Assembly (NCBI GenBank): GCA_963825335.1
Contig: CAWGSP010000001.1
Coordinates: 1,922,001-1,986,000, forward strand
Origin: Methanobacterium_B sp963825335
GTDB lineage: Archaea > Methanobacteriota > Methanobacteria > Methanobacteriales > Methanobacteriaceae
Direction: 5' to 3'
DNA: 64,000 bases
Numbering within the stretch: position 1 is the stretch's first letter; every line of letters starts with the position of its first letter. The notes under the pieces were generated by a model. It had not been told where the DNA came from, did not search any database, and worked only from the letters and a program-made list of their open reading frames with translations. Of the stretch, positions 34,958 to 43,992 are shown in pieces. Made by a program: the position numbers and the translations under genes.

Positions 34958-35638
34958 TTATTTATCAACAAGTTCAGCACGGCTAATCATGAGATATCCG
35001 CTGTCACGATCCCATACATTAGATGATTCAACGATCTTGATGCGTTTTTTAAAAATAGGACAATCAAGCACCAGTGTTTCAGCTTCACCACCTTCGAATG
35101 CCATGTGCATGCCGTATTTGCTGTTCAGTTTTATAATATCCTTTAATAATTGACTGTCCACCTTGCGCCCTAACCATGATTCATCAAGACCCTCTGCAGA
35201 CACGCTTGTTATAATGACTTCAAAATTGTCGTCAATAATTTCTTCCATATACTCTTTCGGATCCCTGTGCCATAGGGGTGCATGTGATTCGAGTCCGATC
35301 TCATCGCAGATATTATCTATGCGTGATTTTTGATAGACCGATGACAATGCACCGGCAAATACTGCTTTGATACCTTTATCCTTCAAATCAGTTAGAACAA
35401 GTTTCAGATCGTCCAGTTCTTTCTCTTTTTCACCGGGAGTATTGGCTTTAATCAAAGGGATTCCCATGGCCTGTGAAGATAACTCGGTTATGTGGATATT
35501 GGGGACATGAAACATGTAGGATTCAACATTCTCTGAGATCATGGTTACAAGATATTCAATACTATAACCATCTTCAATAGCTTTATACGCTGCCATTGTA
35601 CTATCTTTACCACCGGAGAAAAGAACAGCTGCTTTCAC
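34958..35638 (-). CDS. Dph6-like ATP pyrophosphatase (diphthine--ammonia ligase family)
   Basis: A 226-residue protein of the PP-loop superfamily. The ATP loop AVLFSGGKDSTMAAY is at residues 4-18. Family stretches ESYMFHVPN, GALSSVYQKSRID and GLESHAPLWHRDP follow, then the C-terminal FEGGEAETLVLDCPIF. In eukaryotes Dph6 amidates diphthine on elongation factor 2; archaeal members are thought to do the same. GTG start with GGAAGTGA upstream. Convergent with the preceding gene. Confidence 0.85.
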   Translation of the reverse strand: MKAAVLFSGGKDSTMAAYKAIEDGYSIEYLVTMISENVESYMFHVPNIHITELSSQAMGIPLIKANTPGEKEKELDDLKLVLTDLKDKGIKAVFAGALSSVYQKSRIDNICDEIGLESHAPLWHRDPKEYMEEIIDDNFEVIITSVSAEGLDESWLGRKVDSQLLKDIIKLNSKYGMHMAFEGGEAETLVLDCPIFKKRIKIVESSNVWDRDSGYLMISRAELVDK

Positions 35639-35724
35639 ATTTTCACTTCCAATTTTAAAATATTAAAAAATTTTGTAAATATCTTTAAGAATAAGTCAAT
35701 AATTACTATGACCTTTTGTTTTTT

Positions 35725-36528
35725 TTATTTCTTCAAACGTTTGAATCTTTCTTGTATATTACCAAACCAGCTATTTATACTTTCAATGAAAACACCTGCT
35801 AGTCCTGTTAACATACCGATCAATCCGCATACAAAAATAACACTGCTTGTGCTCGGTACAAGTGAGTTTGAATACTGAATATTTTTCTCGCTCGGACCAC
35901 TGATATCAGTTATAACAACTTCGTTTTGAGGTATTTGCGCCATTATCTGGTCATATTTTGAAGATTCAACTTCTGCTGTGACCCTTATAACACTGTAATC
36001 AGTCACTACTCCACTTACAAGCATTAACCAATTACTAATCAGTGTTATGACTTGATATGGGTCTGTGTTATTTTTTACTTGGATTATTATAGTATTATTT
36101 GATGGTATGCTCACAGAAGTAATGTTAGAATTCAAACTGGGAATACGTGACAAAAATTCACTTTTAGCAGCATCTGAAAATCCAGCGGTTTTTATAGTGA
36201 TGCCATTACTTTGAACGTCCTTAACCCCATCAATATTTTTAGTATTTTTAACGAAGTTGGTTACATTAACTTCGCTTGAAACATTGATTCCAACGATATC
36301 GGTACCACTGGTTGTGGCCATGAAAACCGATCTAGCAACAGCTGGAATATCACCAGTCACAGGTGCAATGAAAAAAGCACCACCAACTGCTCCTACTGTA
36401 AGACCCAATAATAGAACAAAAATAAGATTTTTCTTCCCAATTATTGGTGTTAAAAGGGATGTTGAAAATATGAATGCTAATATTAATATGAACAACCCAA
36501 CCATTATGATATCTATAATTATATTCAT
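35725..36528 (-). CDS. Membrane protein with external domain, unknown
   Basis: A 267-residue protein. Two membrane segments at the N-terminus (~5-25 and ~33-55), a Ser/Thr/Asn/Val-rich domain of about 165 residues that should face outward, one more segment (~230-250) and a short basic tail. The external domain has two similar beta-alpha stretches (VTNFVKNTKNIDGVKDVQSNGITIKTAG and later QVITLISNW). No family recognised. It lies just downstream of the pilin-like operon on the same strand. Confidence 0.55.
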   Translation of the reverse strand: MNIIIDIIMVGLFILILAFIFSTSLLTPIIGKKNLIFVLLLGLTVGAVGGAFFIAPVTGDIPAVARSVFMATTSGTDIVGINVSSEVNVTNFVKNTKNIDGVKDVQSNGITIKTAGFSDAAKSEFLSRIPSLNSNITSVSIPSNNTIIIQVKNNTDPYQVITLISNWLMLVSGVVTDYSVIRVTAEVESSKYDQIMAQIPQNEVVITDISGPSEKNIQYSNSLVPSTSSVIFVCGLIGMLTGLAGVFIESINSWFGNIQERFKRLKK

Positions 36529-36604
36529 GTTTTCACTTTTCTATTAGATCATTAATAATATTATGCACTCATCATCAAAAAAAAAAATTGTAATATTCTA
36601 TATT

Positions 36605-37033
36605 TCAGCTTGTTTGCACAATCGAACCCGATGAAGCATCAACATAAACTGTTTTAGATTGTGCATTTGTTTTGGTTATTGGAACTATCCAAACAGAATA
36701 TGCTGTTCCATTAATGACAACATTACCTTGGGTAGGAGTACCAGCTGTATACCCTTGATTAGCATTCAGTGCAATATTCTGTGCCTGTGATGCATTCAGT
36801 GAAAAATTCCCAGAAATCGTACTGTTATTGGAAGATGAATTACTATTTGCTCCTTGTTGAGTATATGGGATTGGCACTGCGGGTGAAGTTGTGACTTGAC
36901 CAGTGTTCTGTGTTGTATTGTTTGTGGTCGCTGTCCCATAGTACGGGATGAAGTAGATGTAAAAAATTATTACAACAACTAATACAGCAACCCCTATCAA
37001 TGCTTTCTTTTCCCATCCATCTTTTAAATCCAT
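36605..37033 (-). CDS. Membrane-anchored PepSY-like protein
   Basis: About 142 residues. A single N-terminal membrane segment follows a charged MDLKDGWEKK leader. A Ser/Thr/Asn/Gln linker follows, and the C-terminal ~65 residues (ASQAQNIALNANQGYTAGTPTQGNVVINGTAYSVWIVP and KTVYVDASSGSIVQ) resemble a PepSY-type small domain. Likely outward-facing and glycosylated. The ATG at 37033 is used; the longer frame from GTG 37042 adds three residues. Confidence 0.6.
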   Translation of the reverse strand: MDLKDGWEKKALIGVAVLVVVIIFYIYFIPYYGTATTNNTTQNTGQVTTSPAVPIPYTQQGANSNSSSNNSTISGNFSLNASQAQNIALNANQGYTAGTPTQGNVVINGTAYSVWIVPITKTNAQSKTVYVDASSGSIVQTS

Positions 37034-37227
37034 AACTAACACGTCTATAATCGTTAAATAATAAAACCTAATAATTGTAAATATAATACTTCAAACCTTT
37101 TATTTTATTTAACGATCATCATATAAAAAAATTGCTCAAAAAAATAATATTCTCAATATTATTGACATATCCCATCAGTTTAATGTGAATTTTTAAAAAA
37201 AAATTGTAGATTTTGTTTGGAATTATT

Positions 37228-37662
37228 CTAGGATATCTGGATGGTGCCGTTAACATTGGTTATCTGGTATGTTCTGGTATTGGTAATTGTGGATAGTCCA
37301 CTGAATTTAGTCGGTATCAAAGTAATATTTGCACTGTTTGACCCGGTTGAATATGTTAAAAAACTCGTACCCGAAGCATTAGTGATGGTTGCCGTGAAGT
37401 TGAATGGGTTACCGGTGCTCGATACTTCTTTATTAATAGTTGTAGGGTCAAGGGTGATTGAATATCCATTACCATTAATATAAACAGTGTTAACGGTTTC
37501 GGCTATTTTCTGTCCTAAAATGCTTGCTGCACTCAGTTGACCTGCTTGTGCTTTGTTCTGGGTACTGCCTATTAAGCTTATCATACCTCCCATTATAATA
37601 AGCACTATCAACGAAACAAACACAAATTCTGCAGTTGCAAATCCCTTTTCATCAGAAAACAT
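37228..37662 (-). CDS. Type IV pilin-like protein, small
   Basis: A 144-residue protein with a prepilin-type start: MFSDEKGFATAEFVFVSLIVLIIMGGM, where a short charged leader ends in Gly before Phe and a hydrophobic helix. The rest is Asn/Thr/Ser/Gly-rich. It is the last gene of four consecutive minus-strand genes with the same D-E/N-K/Q/R-G-F/Y start. AGGTGA lies before the ATG, inside the 10-nt space to the preceding gene. Confidence 0.75.
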   Translation of the reverse strand: MFSDEKGFATAEFVFVSLIVLIIMGGMISLIGSTQNKAQAGQLSAASILGQKIAETVNTVYINGNGYSITLDPTTINKEVSSTGNPFNFTATITNASGTSFLTYSTGSNSANITLIPTKFSGLSTITNTRTYQITNVNGTIQIS

Positions 37663-37672
37663 TTTTTTTCAC

Positions 37673-38779
37673 CTAATAATTGTAGTTATTTAATAATCCC
37701 AGAACTGCCTTGGCTGCGCTTGAAAGATAAAATACATTACCGTCGGGACCGAGTATAGTGGTGACGGTTGTACCGTGTGTGGTGTTAATGGAGGTGCCGT
37801 TTATGCCTTGGAAGTATTCATAATCAATTTCTGACGGTGTGTATCCTGGGATATTTGCATAATTAGGATTCCAGAGTATAAATGTTGCCATTTTAGCACT
37901 GTTAGGGCCAGTAGAAGTATTATTGGTTCTGTTGTCTAACCTGTCAAAGAATGTGAGTCCATCTGGATCTGGGAAGTAATATGGCATGTAGCTGTAATTA
38001 CCAGGATTCGGTCCGACCAAACATTGATTTAAATAGTTTAGATTACCTGCCGAAACTTGTTCATCGAAATGGTAACTGTCACTGGCGTTACCACCAATAA
38101 TATTGGATGCTTGGGTGTAATATGGATATTCGTAAAATACACTGCTGTTATGTCCATATGTACTTACCCAAATGTACGGATCTTCTAACTGCAGTATCGA
38201 GACATAGGAATTTGTTGTTGGTGTCTGGAATGATACTGACTGGTTGGCTGTTGTTGAATTTTGTGTAACTGTCACATTAGCTGAATTGACTGTGATGTAA
38301 AATCCAAATGGATCGGTTTGATAAATTGACATGTTTGCTGTTTGAAATATGGTGTCACTGCTTGTACCGTTTTCGTCTATGGCTACACCATTGATGGTTA
38401 TATTTCTTCCTGTTTGATTTTCGAGTTGTCTGCATGTGTTAGTGACATTCAAATTAATCATGTTAACTGTATAATTTAGAATGTAACTCTCACTATCATT
38501 ACTTGGAGATTGACCAAAGAACGGGTCATTATAAAGGTTATAGTTATCGATAACCTGTCTGGTTGCATTATATGCAGCATTTCTTCCTGCATCTGCTGTG
38601 TCTTCCTGTATTGCTTCTATGATATTTGTTGCAACTGTGTTGGTGACATCACCCCCAATTGCAATGGATGATATGGCGTTGATTTCGTTGACTATGCCGC
38701 TGTATGAAACAGCCAGTATTATGATCGGTATGAACATTAGAAAGACCAGTGGTGTAAATGCATATCCTTTTTCATCCAT
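37673..38779 (-). CDS. Large prepilin-like surface protein
   Basis: About 368 residues. The N-terminus MDEKGYAFTPLVFLMFIPIIILAV is prepilin-like (charged leader, Gly-Tyr, hydrophobic helix). The rest is an Asn/Thr/Ser/Tyr-rich extracellular region with many sequons. I use ATG 38779, with AGGAAAAATGAT upstream and 13 nt after the previous stop; the longer frame from 38812 would overlap the preceding gene and start with an unrelated segment. Third gene of the pilin-like operon. Confidence 0.72.
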   Translation of the reverse strand: MDEKGYAFTPLVFLMFIPIIILAVSYSGIVNEINAISSIAIGGDVTNTVATNIIEAIQEDTADAGRNAAYNATRQVIDNYNLYNDPFFGQSPSNDSESYILNYTVNMINLNVTNTCRQLENQTGRNITINGVAIDENGTSSDTIFQTANMSIYQTDPFGFYITVNSANVTVTQNSTTANQSVSFQTPTTNSYVSILQLEDPYIWVSTYGHNSSVFYEYPYYTQASNIIGGNASDSYHFDEQVSAGNLNYLNQCLVGPNPGNYSYMPYYFPDPDGLTFFDRLDNRTNNTSTGPNSAKMATFILWNPNYANIPGYTPSEIDYEYFQGINGTSINTTHGTTVTTILGPDGNVFYLSSAAKAVLGLLNNYNY

Positions 38780-38792
38780 ATTATCATTTTTC

Positions 38793-40910
38793 CTATTGAG
38801 TCCATAAGTCAAGTCTTACTGGTATGGCATTAGGCACGTCTCCAGCAAATATTGTGGTATTTTTAATCAAACTTGGATTAAAGCTGGTATCTCCACTAAC
38901 GTTTAGTTCATTAGTTAGATTATTATAAGCATTAAGGGCTGCTGTGCCAGGATCTGATGCAAATCCTATAGCCCAAATATTCTGAAGCCACTGAGGGTAT
39001 ATAATGCTTATCCTGGTACCCGAGAAAATGATCGGATCAGCACTGTAACCATAAGTAGGTGGTGAAGAACCACCATCACCAGATTCGTAAGCTAAACAAG
39101 GAACTACCGAAACGGTTAACGTATAATTACCGGGAATTAGAACGGTAGAACCATTCGCAAGGGTATTGGTAATTGTATGGGTAGATGCATTAGCGTCTAG
39201 AGCAGCCAGATCGAGCACATATGGAACAGTTCCATTATAAAGTAATGTGCTTGGCCCTGTTCCTGTGGTGTTTTTAATCGAAACACTAATAGATCTTGTG
39301 TCACCACCTACACCAACAAATAACAACGCACTTTGAGCCTGTGCACCTATATTGAAGGCCTGACTTTGAGTTTCTGTAATCGATTTGGTGTCAGAACTAT
39401 CATTTTGATAACTGGTAAATGGAAACGTATCCCAGCCTATCGGAAATGGACTGTAAGTAATTGTTGTATAACAATTTTCTAATCCTGCCAAATCATAATC
39501 TGTACTAGATACATCATCCCATGTTATGATTCTAACTTCGTTAGTACCGACTGTAAGGTAGGGTAAAATATTAATTATTCCTGGAACATTACCATAACCA
39601 CCATCGGAACGTGCTGTCGAACCAAAGGAACTGAAAGCGGTGTTCCAAACACCCATTGAATTTTTAACCTGTACAATGGCACCGTCTTCTCCACCATATG
39701 CATTGACAACAGTATAGGCATCAAAAAGCTTATTACCTGCCGGTAATGTTATATTTTGTTCAGATGCAACAGCTGATCCATCACCTATAGTCGGTAAATT
39801 GGTTATTTCGAAGGGTGTGCTCATATCGAACTCGCTTGACTGAATGTTGGTCCATGAAAAAACTTTTCCAGTGTTAACAAAAGTAGATCCACCCGTATCA
39901 TAATTAAATATGGTGTAATTATTCGGTGTTCCAATACCTGCAATATTAGGGAACATGTAGGTAGTATTGGTCACACCCTCCGGCACACTTAACACAGTGG
40001 TATAATTCGCAAGTATTGAGAACCATGGCATGTCCTGATGCGCTTGTGAAGTCTGGGTAGATGATGCATTAAACTTGATATCAAAAGTGTTCAATCCATC
40101 AAGCAACTGTGAAGCATTCAAATTTTGCAGAACATTATATTCAGGACCGTTTCCTGCAGTAGCATATAAATATAAAAAGCTAGAATTAAGGATGTTAAAA
40201 CTATTGCTGTTTATGGTTACGTTAGCACCGAATGCAGCTGTTTTGCCTGATCCAGCTGTTGATCCTAAAAGGAATTTACCACTGTTCAATACTCCAGGGA
40301 CTGTAAAATTTATTGGCACAGCAGTGTTACTTGCTGTATTGGTCCCTCCCCAAAATTTATCGCTGTATAAATAATTGGTGCCCCAAGGTGCAAAGTTTGT
40401 GAGGTAGTTGTGAAAATTCCAAACCGTTGTAACGGCTGTATTGTTAACATTCTGGAACAATACCTGGTCTTGCTTGTAATAAGCCCTAGCCATCCAACCC
40501 TGTTGAGGACCTGATATAACTTTGACCTTTGTAACTGTGTCCGTAGCTGTGAGGGGGTCATGAGTAGAATCATTAGTTGTAACCGAAGGATAAGTTGCGA
40601 GTGTAATACTGTAACCCACGGTATTGGGCAGTAATGTATTAAGAGAACTTCTCAGAGTATTTTGAGCTAATAGCTCTTCTGTTGTATTATTATTCTTTAT
40701 CCCACTGGTATATTCGACAGCTGCTTCTCTTAGTGTGCCGTTTTGGTCCATGGTTTCCAGTGCGCTGTCTGCAAGATCCTCAAGATGCTGATGTTGCTCG
40801 CCTTGATATATGGGTAGCAGTCCATAGGTTACCATGGAACTGGTAAGCACTATCACGACTACTAAAGCCAGAATAGCATCTGTTGTGAATATAAATCCTT
40901 GTTCATCCAT
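38793..40910 (-). CDS. Very large prepilin-like surface protein
   Basis: About 705 residues. Starts MDEQGFIFTTDAILALVVVIVLTSSM, a prepilin-like leader with Gly-Phe and helix, followed by a short alpha-helical segment (LADSALETMDQNGTLREAAVEYTSG) like a pilin stalk, and then a long beta-rich, Asn/Thr/Ser/Gly-rich extracellular part with numerous sequons. Too large for a major pilin: more likely a tip adhesin or minor pilin. ATG 40910 is chosen over GTG 40919 because it gives the same MDE(K/Q)G start as its neighbour. Second gene of the operon. Confidence 0.72.
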   Translation of the reverse strand: MDEQGFIFTTDAILALVVVIVLTSSMVTYGLLPIYQGEQHQHLEDLADSALETMDQNGTLREAAVEYTSGIKNNNTTEELLAQNTLRSSLNTLLPNTVGYSITLATYPSVTTNDSTHDPLTATDTVTKVKVISGPQQGWMARAYYKQDQVLFQNVNNTAVTTVWNFHNYLTNFAPWGTNYLYSDKFWGGTNTASNTAVPINFTVPGVLNSGKFLLGSTAGSGKTAAFGANVTINSNSFNILNSSFLYLYATAGNGPEYNVLQNLNASQLLDGLNTFDIKFNASSTQTSQAHQDMPWFSILANYTTVLSVPEGVTNTTYMFPNIAGIGTPNNYTIFNYDTGGSTFVNTGKVFSWTNIQSSEFDMSTPFEITNLPTIGDGSAVASEQNITLPAGNKLFDAYTVVNAYGGEDGAIVQVKNSMGVWNTAFSSFGSTARSDGGYGNVPGIINILPYLTVGTNEVRIITWDDVSSTDYDLAGLENCYTTITYSPFPIGWDTFPFTSYQNDSSDTKSITETQSQAFNIGAQAQSALLFVGVGGDTRSISVSIKNTTGTGPSTLLYNGTVPYVLDLAALDANASTHTITNTLANGSTVLIPGNYTLTVSVVPCLAYESGDGGSSPPTYGYSADPIIFSGTRISIIYPQWLQNIWAIGFASDPGTAALNAYNNLTNELNVSGDTSFNPSLIKNTTIFAGDVPNAIPVRLDLWTQ

Positions 40911-40922
40911 ATTTTTCACTTT

Positions 40923-41831
40923 CTAACTATTTGACCATAAATAAAATGTCAATTCACTGGATTGAGGTACAACAGTATTGTAGTTAACATTCGTAGCAGT
41001 GATATTTTGGGGGGCTTGGATAATGTAAATGTCCATGGAACTGGGGAAAGTACCCGTTGCATTTAACGTAATTGTGTTATTGAAATAAATCGAAGGAGTA
41101 GTTGAATTATCTTTCAAGAAACCAGGGCTGATCTTAGATGCATTGGTGATGTTCGAAGAGTTAAAATTAACAGCATTACCATTTACAAAGACAGTTGCAG
41201 AACTGAATCCATGGTTGTTCACGATCAATATCCAATAATCATAGGATTGTACAGTATTGAAATTTGTCTCGAAGGAAGGAATGGTGTAAGATCTCGATCC
41301 ACCTGTGTACTCGACTTGTCCAACTAAAGAAGAAATAACATCAAACTCAGATGCCATTGCATCTCTTTGTATCCTCACAAGATTAGTTGCACTGCCGTAA
41401 CTTGGATTTCCAAGTGTTTTTAGTGTTATTGGAATGCCTGTAGTGTTGATAGTTGAAACATTCAAATAGTAATTATAATTTGGTCCAACCAAATTTTGTA
41501 CTTCACCATTCGACAGTGACGCCAGCTTAACTGGATCTATTGTTCCCTCGATTGGACTGTTGGTTGCTGTATTAAATTCGGCAAGTCCCACTACGCTTGG
41601 ATTTCCATTAACTTCCCAGTTACTCGGAGTGCCTGATGTTTCCATGAGTGTGCTGACTGCATCAGATGCCGCACGATCCATAGAACTCCTGTAAACAGCA
41701 TCACCAGTTTGATAGAGGATATTATCCATATCAGCCGCTATAAATCCCATGGCTATTGTTAATGGAATAATAGCTAGCAAAAGATCAAGAGATAATGCAA
41801 ACCCTCTGTTATCATTTGTGAATAATCCCAA
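40923..41831 (-). CDS. Prepilin-like surface protein, first gene of operon
   Basis: About 302 residues starting GLFTNDNRGFALSLDLLLAIIPLTIAM (a short leader ending Arg-Gly before Phe), then a helical stalk (LYQTGDAVYRSSMDRAASDAVSTLMETSG) and a beta-rich Asn/Thr/Ser-rich domain. The start is TTG 41831, placed by the strong ribosome site AAGGGGAGGGA just upstream. The open frame continues 59 codons further, but that part is AT-rich promoter sequence. A TATA-like tract (about 41889-41898, minus strand) precedes it. Confidence 0.7.
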   Translation of the reverse strand: MGLFTNDNRGFALSLDLLLAIIPLTIAMGFIAADMDNILYQTGDAVYRSSMDRAASDAVSTLMETSGTPSNWEVNGNPSVVGLAEFNTATNSPIEGTIDPVKLASLSNGEVQNLVGPNYNYYLNVSTINTTGIPITLKTLGNPSYGSATNLVRIQRDAMASEFDVISSLVGQVEYTGGSRSYTIPSFETNFNTVQSYDYWILIVNNHGFSSATVFVNGNAVNFNSSNITNASKISPGFLKDNSTTPSIYFNNTITLNATGTFPSSMDIYIIQAPQNITATNVNYNTVVPQSSELTFYLWSNS

Positions 41832-42085
41832 TATTTCCCTCCCCTTTAAATATAATATTATATCTATGATATTTGATATATCACAATAATATTTATATAC
41901 CTTTCTAAATGGTACCGACCAATAATTTATCAATGCCGTTATACTACTACAATATCTTCCAAATTTACAATTCTGGATCATCAAATCACAAATAATATAC
42001 GACATCAACTATTAGATAAAATATATAATATTGATTGAATATAATCCAATTAATTATATGAAACGAAGATCTGGTAATGATAAAC

Positions 42086-42487
42086 ATGGATCAAAGAGCA
42101 CAAATTTCTGTTGAATATATATTAATGATGGGAATAGTACTGCTTATCGTACTCGTATTTGCAACGTTCAGTACAGATCAAAGTGAACAGAATAATGTTG
42201 CCATGGCAGTGCAGTTAGGTGCATCAAATGCTACATCTGCCCTCGAATTTGCCAATTCATCACAGTCACCCCTCAAGGTTACCAATGTGAACATGAGTAC
42301 TGGAAAGTTAGGTTCGAACATCACCATGATGGTTAATTTTTCAAGGCCAGTTACGAGTCAACAAACAGTTATTCTGAACGGTATCCAAACATCACTAGCT
42401 TCAGCGGGTTTTACAAATTCAACAAATAACGGTACTGCAATAACCCTAACCACTGGCAGACATCTGTATATCATTAGTTTAGGATGA
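42086..42487 (+). CDS. Class III signal-peptide pilin
   Basis: About 133 residues: MDQRAQISVEYILMMGIVLLIVLVFAT, with the R-A-Q-x-S-x-E-Y signature of class III signal peptides, and the rest a glycosylation-prone Ser/Thr/Asn-rich domain. Divergent from the four-gene prepilin-like operon and sharing its 250-nt promoter region. ATG 42086 is chosen over 42077 because GGTAATGAT (covering the first ATG) is then correctly spaced. Confidence 0.8.
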   Translation: MDQRAQISVEYILMMGIVLLIVLVFATFSTDQSEQNNVAMAVQLGASNATSALEFANSSQSPLKVTNVNMSTGKLGSNITMMVNFSRPVTSQQTVILNGIQTSLASAGFTNSTNNGTAITLTTGRHLYIISLG

Positions 42488-42504
42488 GTTAACGAATAAA
42501 ATAA

Positions 42505-42525
42505 TTTTTTATTTTTATTTTTTTT
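42505..42525 (+). terminator. T-run terminator after pilin gene
   Basis: T-rich tract about 20 nt past the pilin stop. Confidence 0.5.
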
Positions 42526-42539
42526 CCGAGGTGGATGTA

Positions 42540-42808
42540 ATGTATGTTAAACTGTTGGGATCAATAAAACAAATCGCAGCACGACTAAAATTATAAAAAG
42601 CGAAATATTAATATTTGGGGCGTACATATAATTCTATTATTAATAATCATTGGAGTTTTATGGTACTGTGTTAATATTGGGATAATCCCCCCTCACATTC
42701 ATCAAAGAAGAGGCTCGACCCATAATAATTGTTTTACTGGGTGCTATTATCCTGATTAAATCATTAACAAGAGGATATAATTTTTTTATATTTGAGATTT
42801 TTTTATAA
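42540..42808 (+). pseudogene. Small two-span membrane protein gene with two frameshifts
   Basis: A good ribosome site (GAGGTGGATGT) precedes ATG 42540, but the frame stops after 18 codons at 42596. Sequence in the next two frames continues as one small protein: first frame MYVKLLGSIKQIAARLK, then NINIWGVHIILLLIIIGV and a first membrane helix, then FIKEEARPIIIVLLGAIIL with a second membrane helix. The joins fall at an A-run (42587-42590) and a C-run (42687-42692), each behaving as a one-base insertion. Either the gene is broken or these are sequence errors. Confidence 0.6.
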
Positions 42809-42844
42809 AAAATTTAGATAACAAAATATATGGAAGTAAAAAAC

Positions 42845-43870
42845 ATGAAGGACCTACTTAAAAAACTAGCAGATGCATCCGGAGTTTCAGGATTTGAAGA
42901 TGATGTAAGGAATATCATGATGGACGAGTTAAAGGGCCAAGTTGATGAATTAGAAGTTGACACACTTGGAAACATGATCGCAACTCGATACGGTAGTCCT
43001 GATGGGAAAAAGATAATGTTAGCCGCCCATATGGATGAAATTGGATTGATGGTCAGGTATATAGATAAAAATGGGTTCATAAAGTTTTCAAAGATTGGTG
43101 GGATCAACGATCAGATGCTTTTGAACCAGGAAGTTACCATACACACATCTAATGGAGATATTACTGGAGTAATTGGTTCTAAACCACCTCATAGGATGAA
43201 AGAAGCTGAAAGAAAGAAAATAATTGATTATGAAAACATGTTCATAGACATTGGTGTCTCTGACAGGGAAGAAGCAGAGAAGATTGTGAAGTTAGGAGAT
43301 ACAATAACCATTGATCAAGAATTCGTATCGTTAGGAAACTTGTACAAGGGCAAGGCATTGGACAATAGGATTGGATGTGCAGTACTTGTAGAGGTAATGA
43401 AAAAGGCTAAGACCAATGCAACAATTTATGGTGTTGGAACTGTACAAGAAGAAGTTGGTTTGAAGGGTGCAAGAACAGCAGCATTTAAATTAAATCCTGA
43501 TATGGCATTAGCACTCGATGTTACAATCGCCGGTGATCATCCCGGAATAAAAGAAGAGGATGCACCCGCTAAATTAGGTAAAGGTCCTGGAATAATACTG
43601 ACTGATGCAAGTGGAAGAGGATTAATAACACATCCAATGGTTAAAGAACTGTTAATCAATGCTGCTGAAGAGGAGGGTATACCTTATCAGCTCGAAGTTA
43701 GTGAAGGCGGAACAACAGATGCAACAGCTATCCATCTAACGAGAGAAGGAATACCTACAGGTGTTATATCCCCTCCATCACGTTACATTCACACACCAGT
43801 AAGTGTGATAGATATGGTAGATGTTGAAAATGCTGTAAAACTAATTTTAGCAGTACTCGAAAGGATGTAA
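42845..43870 (+). CDS. M42-family aminopeptidase
   Basis: About 341 residues of the TET-type metallopeptidase family. Metal ligands are visible in AAHMDEIGLMV (near residue 62), KALDNRIGCAVL, TVQEEVGLKGA and ALDVTIAGDHPG, with the final His in RYIHTPVSVIDM. These enzymes remove N-terminal residues from peptides as large dodecameric complexes in the cytoplasm. ATG 42845 is chosen, with GGAAGT upstream; the earlier ATG at 42830 would add five residues. Confidence 0.9.
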   Translation: MKDLLKKLADASGVSGFEDDVRNIMMDELKGQVDELEVDTLGNMIATRYGSPDGKKIMLAAHMDEIGLMVRYIDKNGFIKFSKIGGINDQMLLNQEVTIHTSNGDITGVIGSKPPHRMKEAERKKIIDYENMFIDIGVSDREEAEKIVKLGDTITIDQEFVSLGNLYKGKALDNRIGCAVLVEVMKKAKTNATIYGVGTVQEEVGLKGARTAAFKLNPDMALALDVTIAGDHPGIKEEDAPAKLGKGPGIILTDASGRGLITHPMVKELLINAAEEEGIPYQLEVSEGGTTDATAIHLTREGIPTGVISPPSRYIHTPVSVIDMVDVENAVKLILAVLERM

Positions 43871-43923
43871 AAAAAAAATTAAGTTCATGCGTCCAAAATA
43901 ACCAAAAAATATAACCCGAATAA

Positions 43924-43948
43924 ATTTTATTTTTTTATATTTTTTTTT
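43924..43948. terminator. T-rich terminator between convergent genes
   Basis: Long T-runs between the M42 peptidase and the KaiC-like gene, with A-runs (43868-43878) on the same strand that serve the opposite direction. Confidence 0.5.
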
Positions 43949-43992
43949 AGACGATCCATTGATTTTTGAAGTTCTTTAATATTATAAATTGA

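Noticed and set aside
41832..42008. N-terminal extension of the first prepilin-like gene
   Set aside because: The open frame extends upstream, but that part is AT-rich promoter sequence; the strong ribosome site before TTG 41831 and the prepilin motif place the start there.
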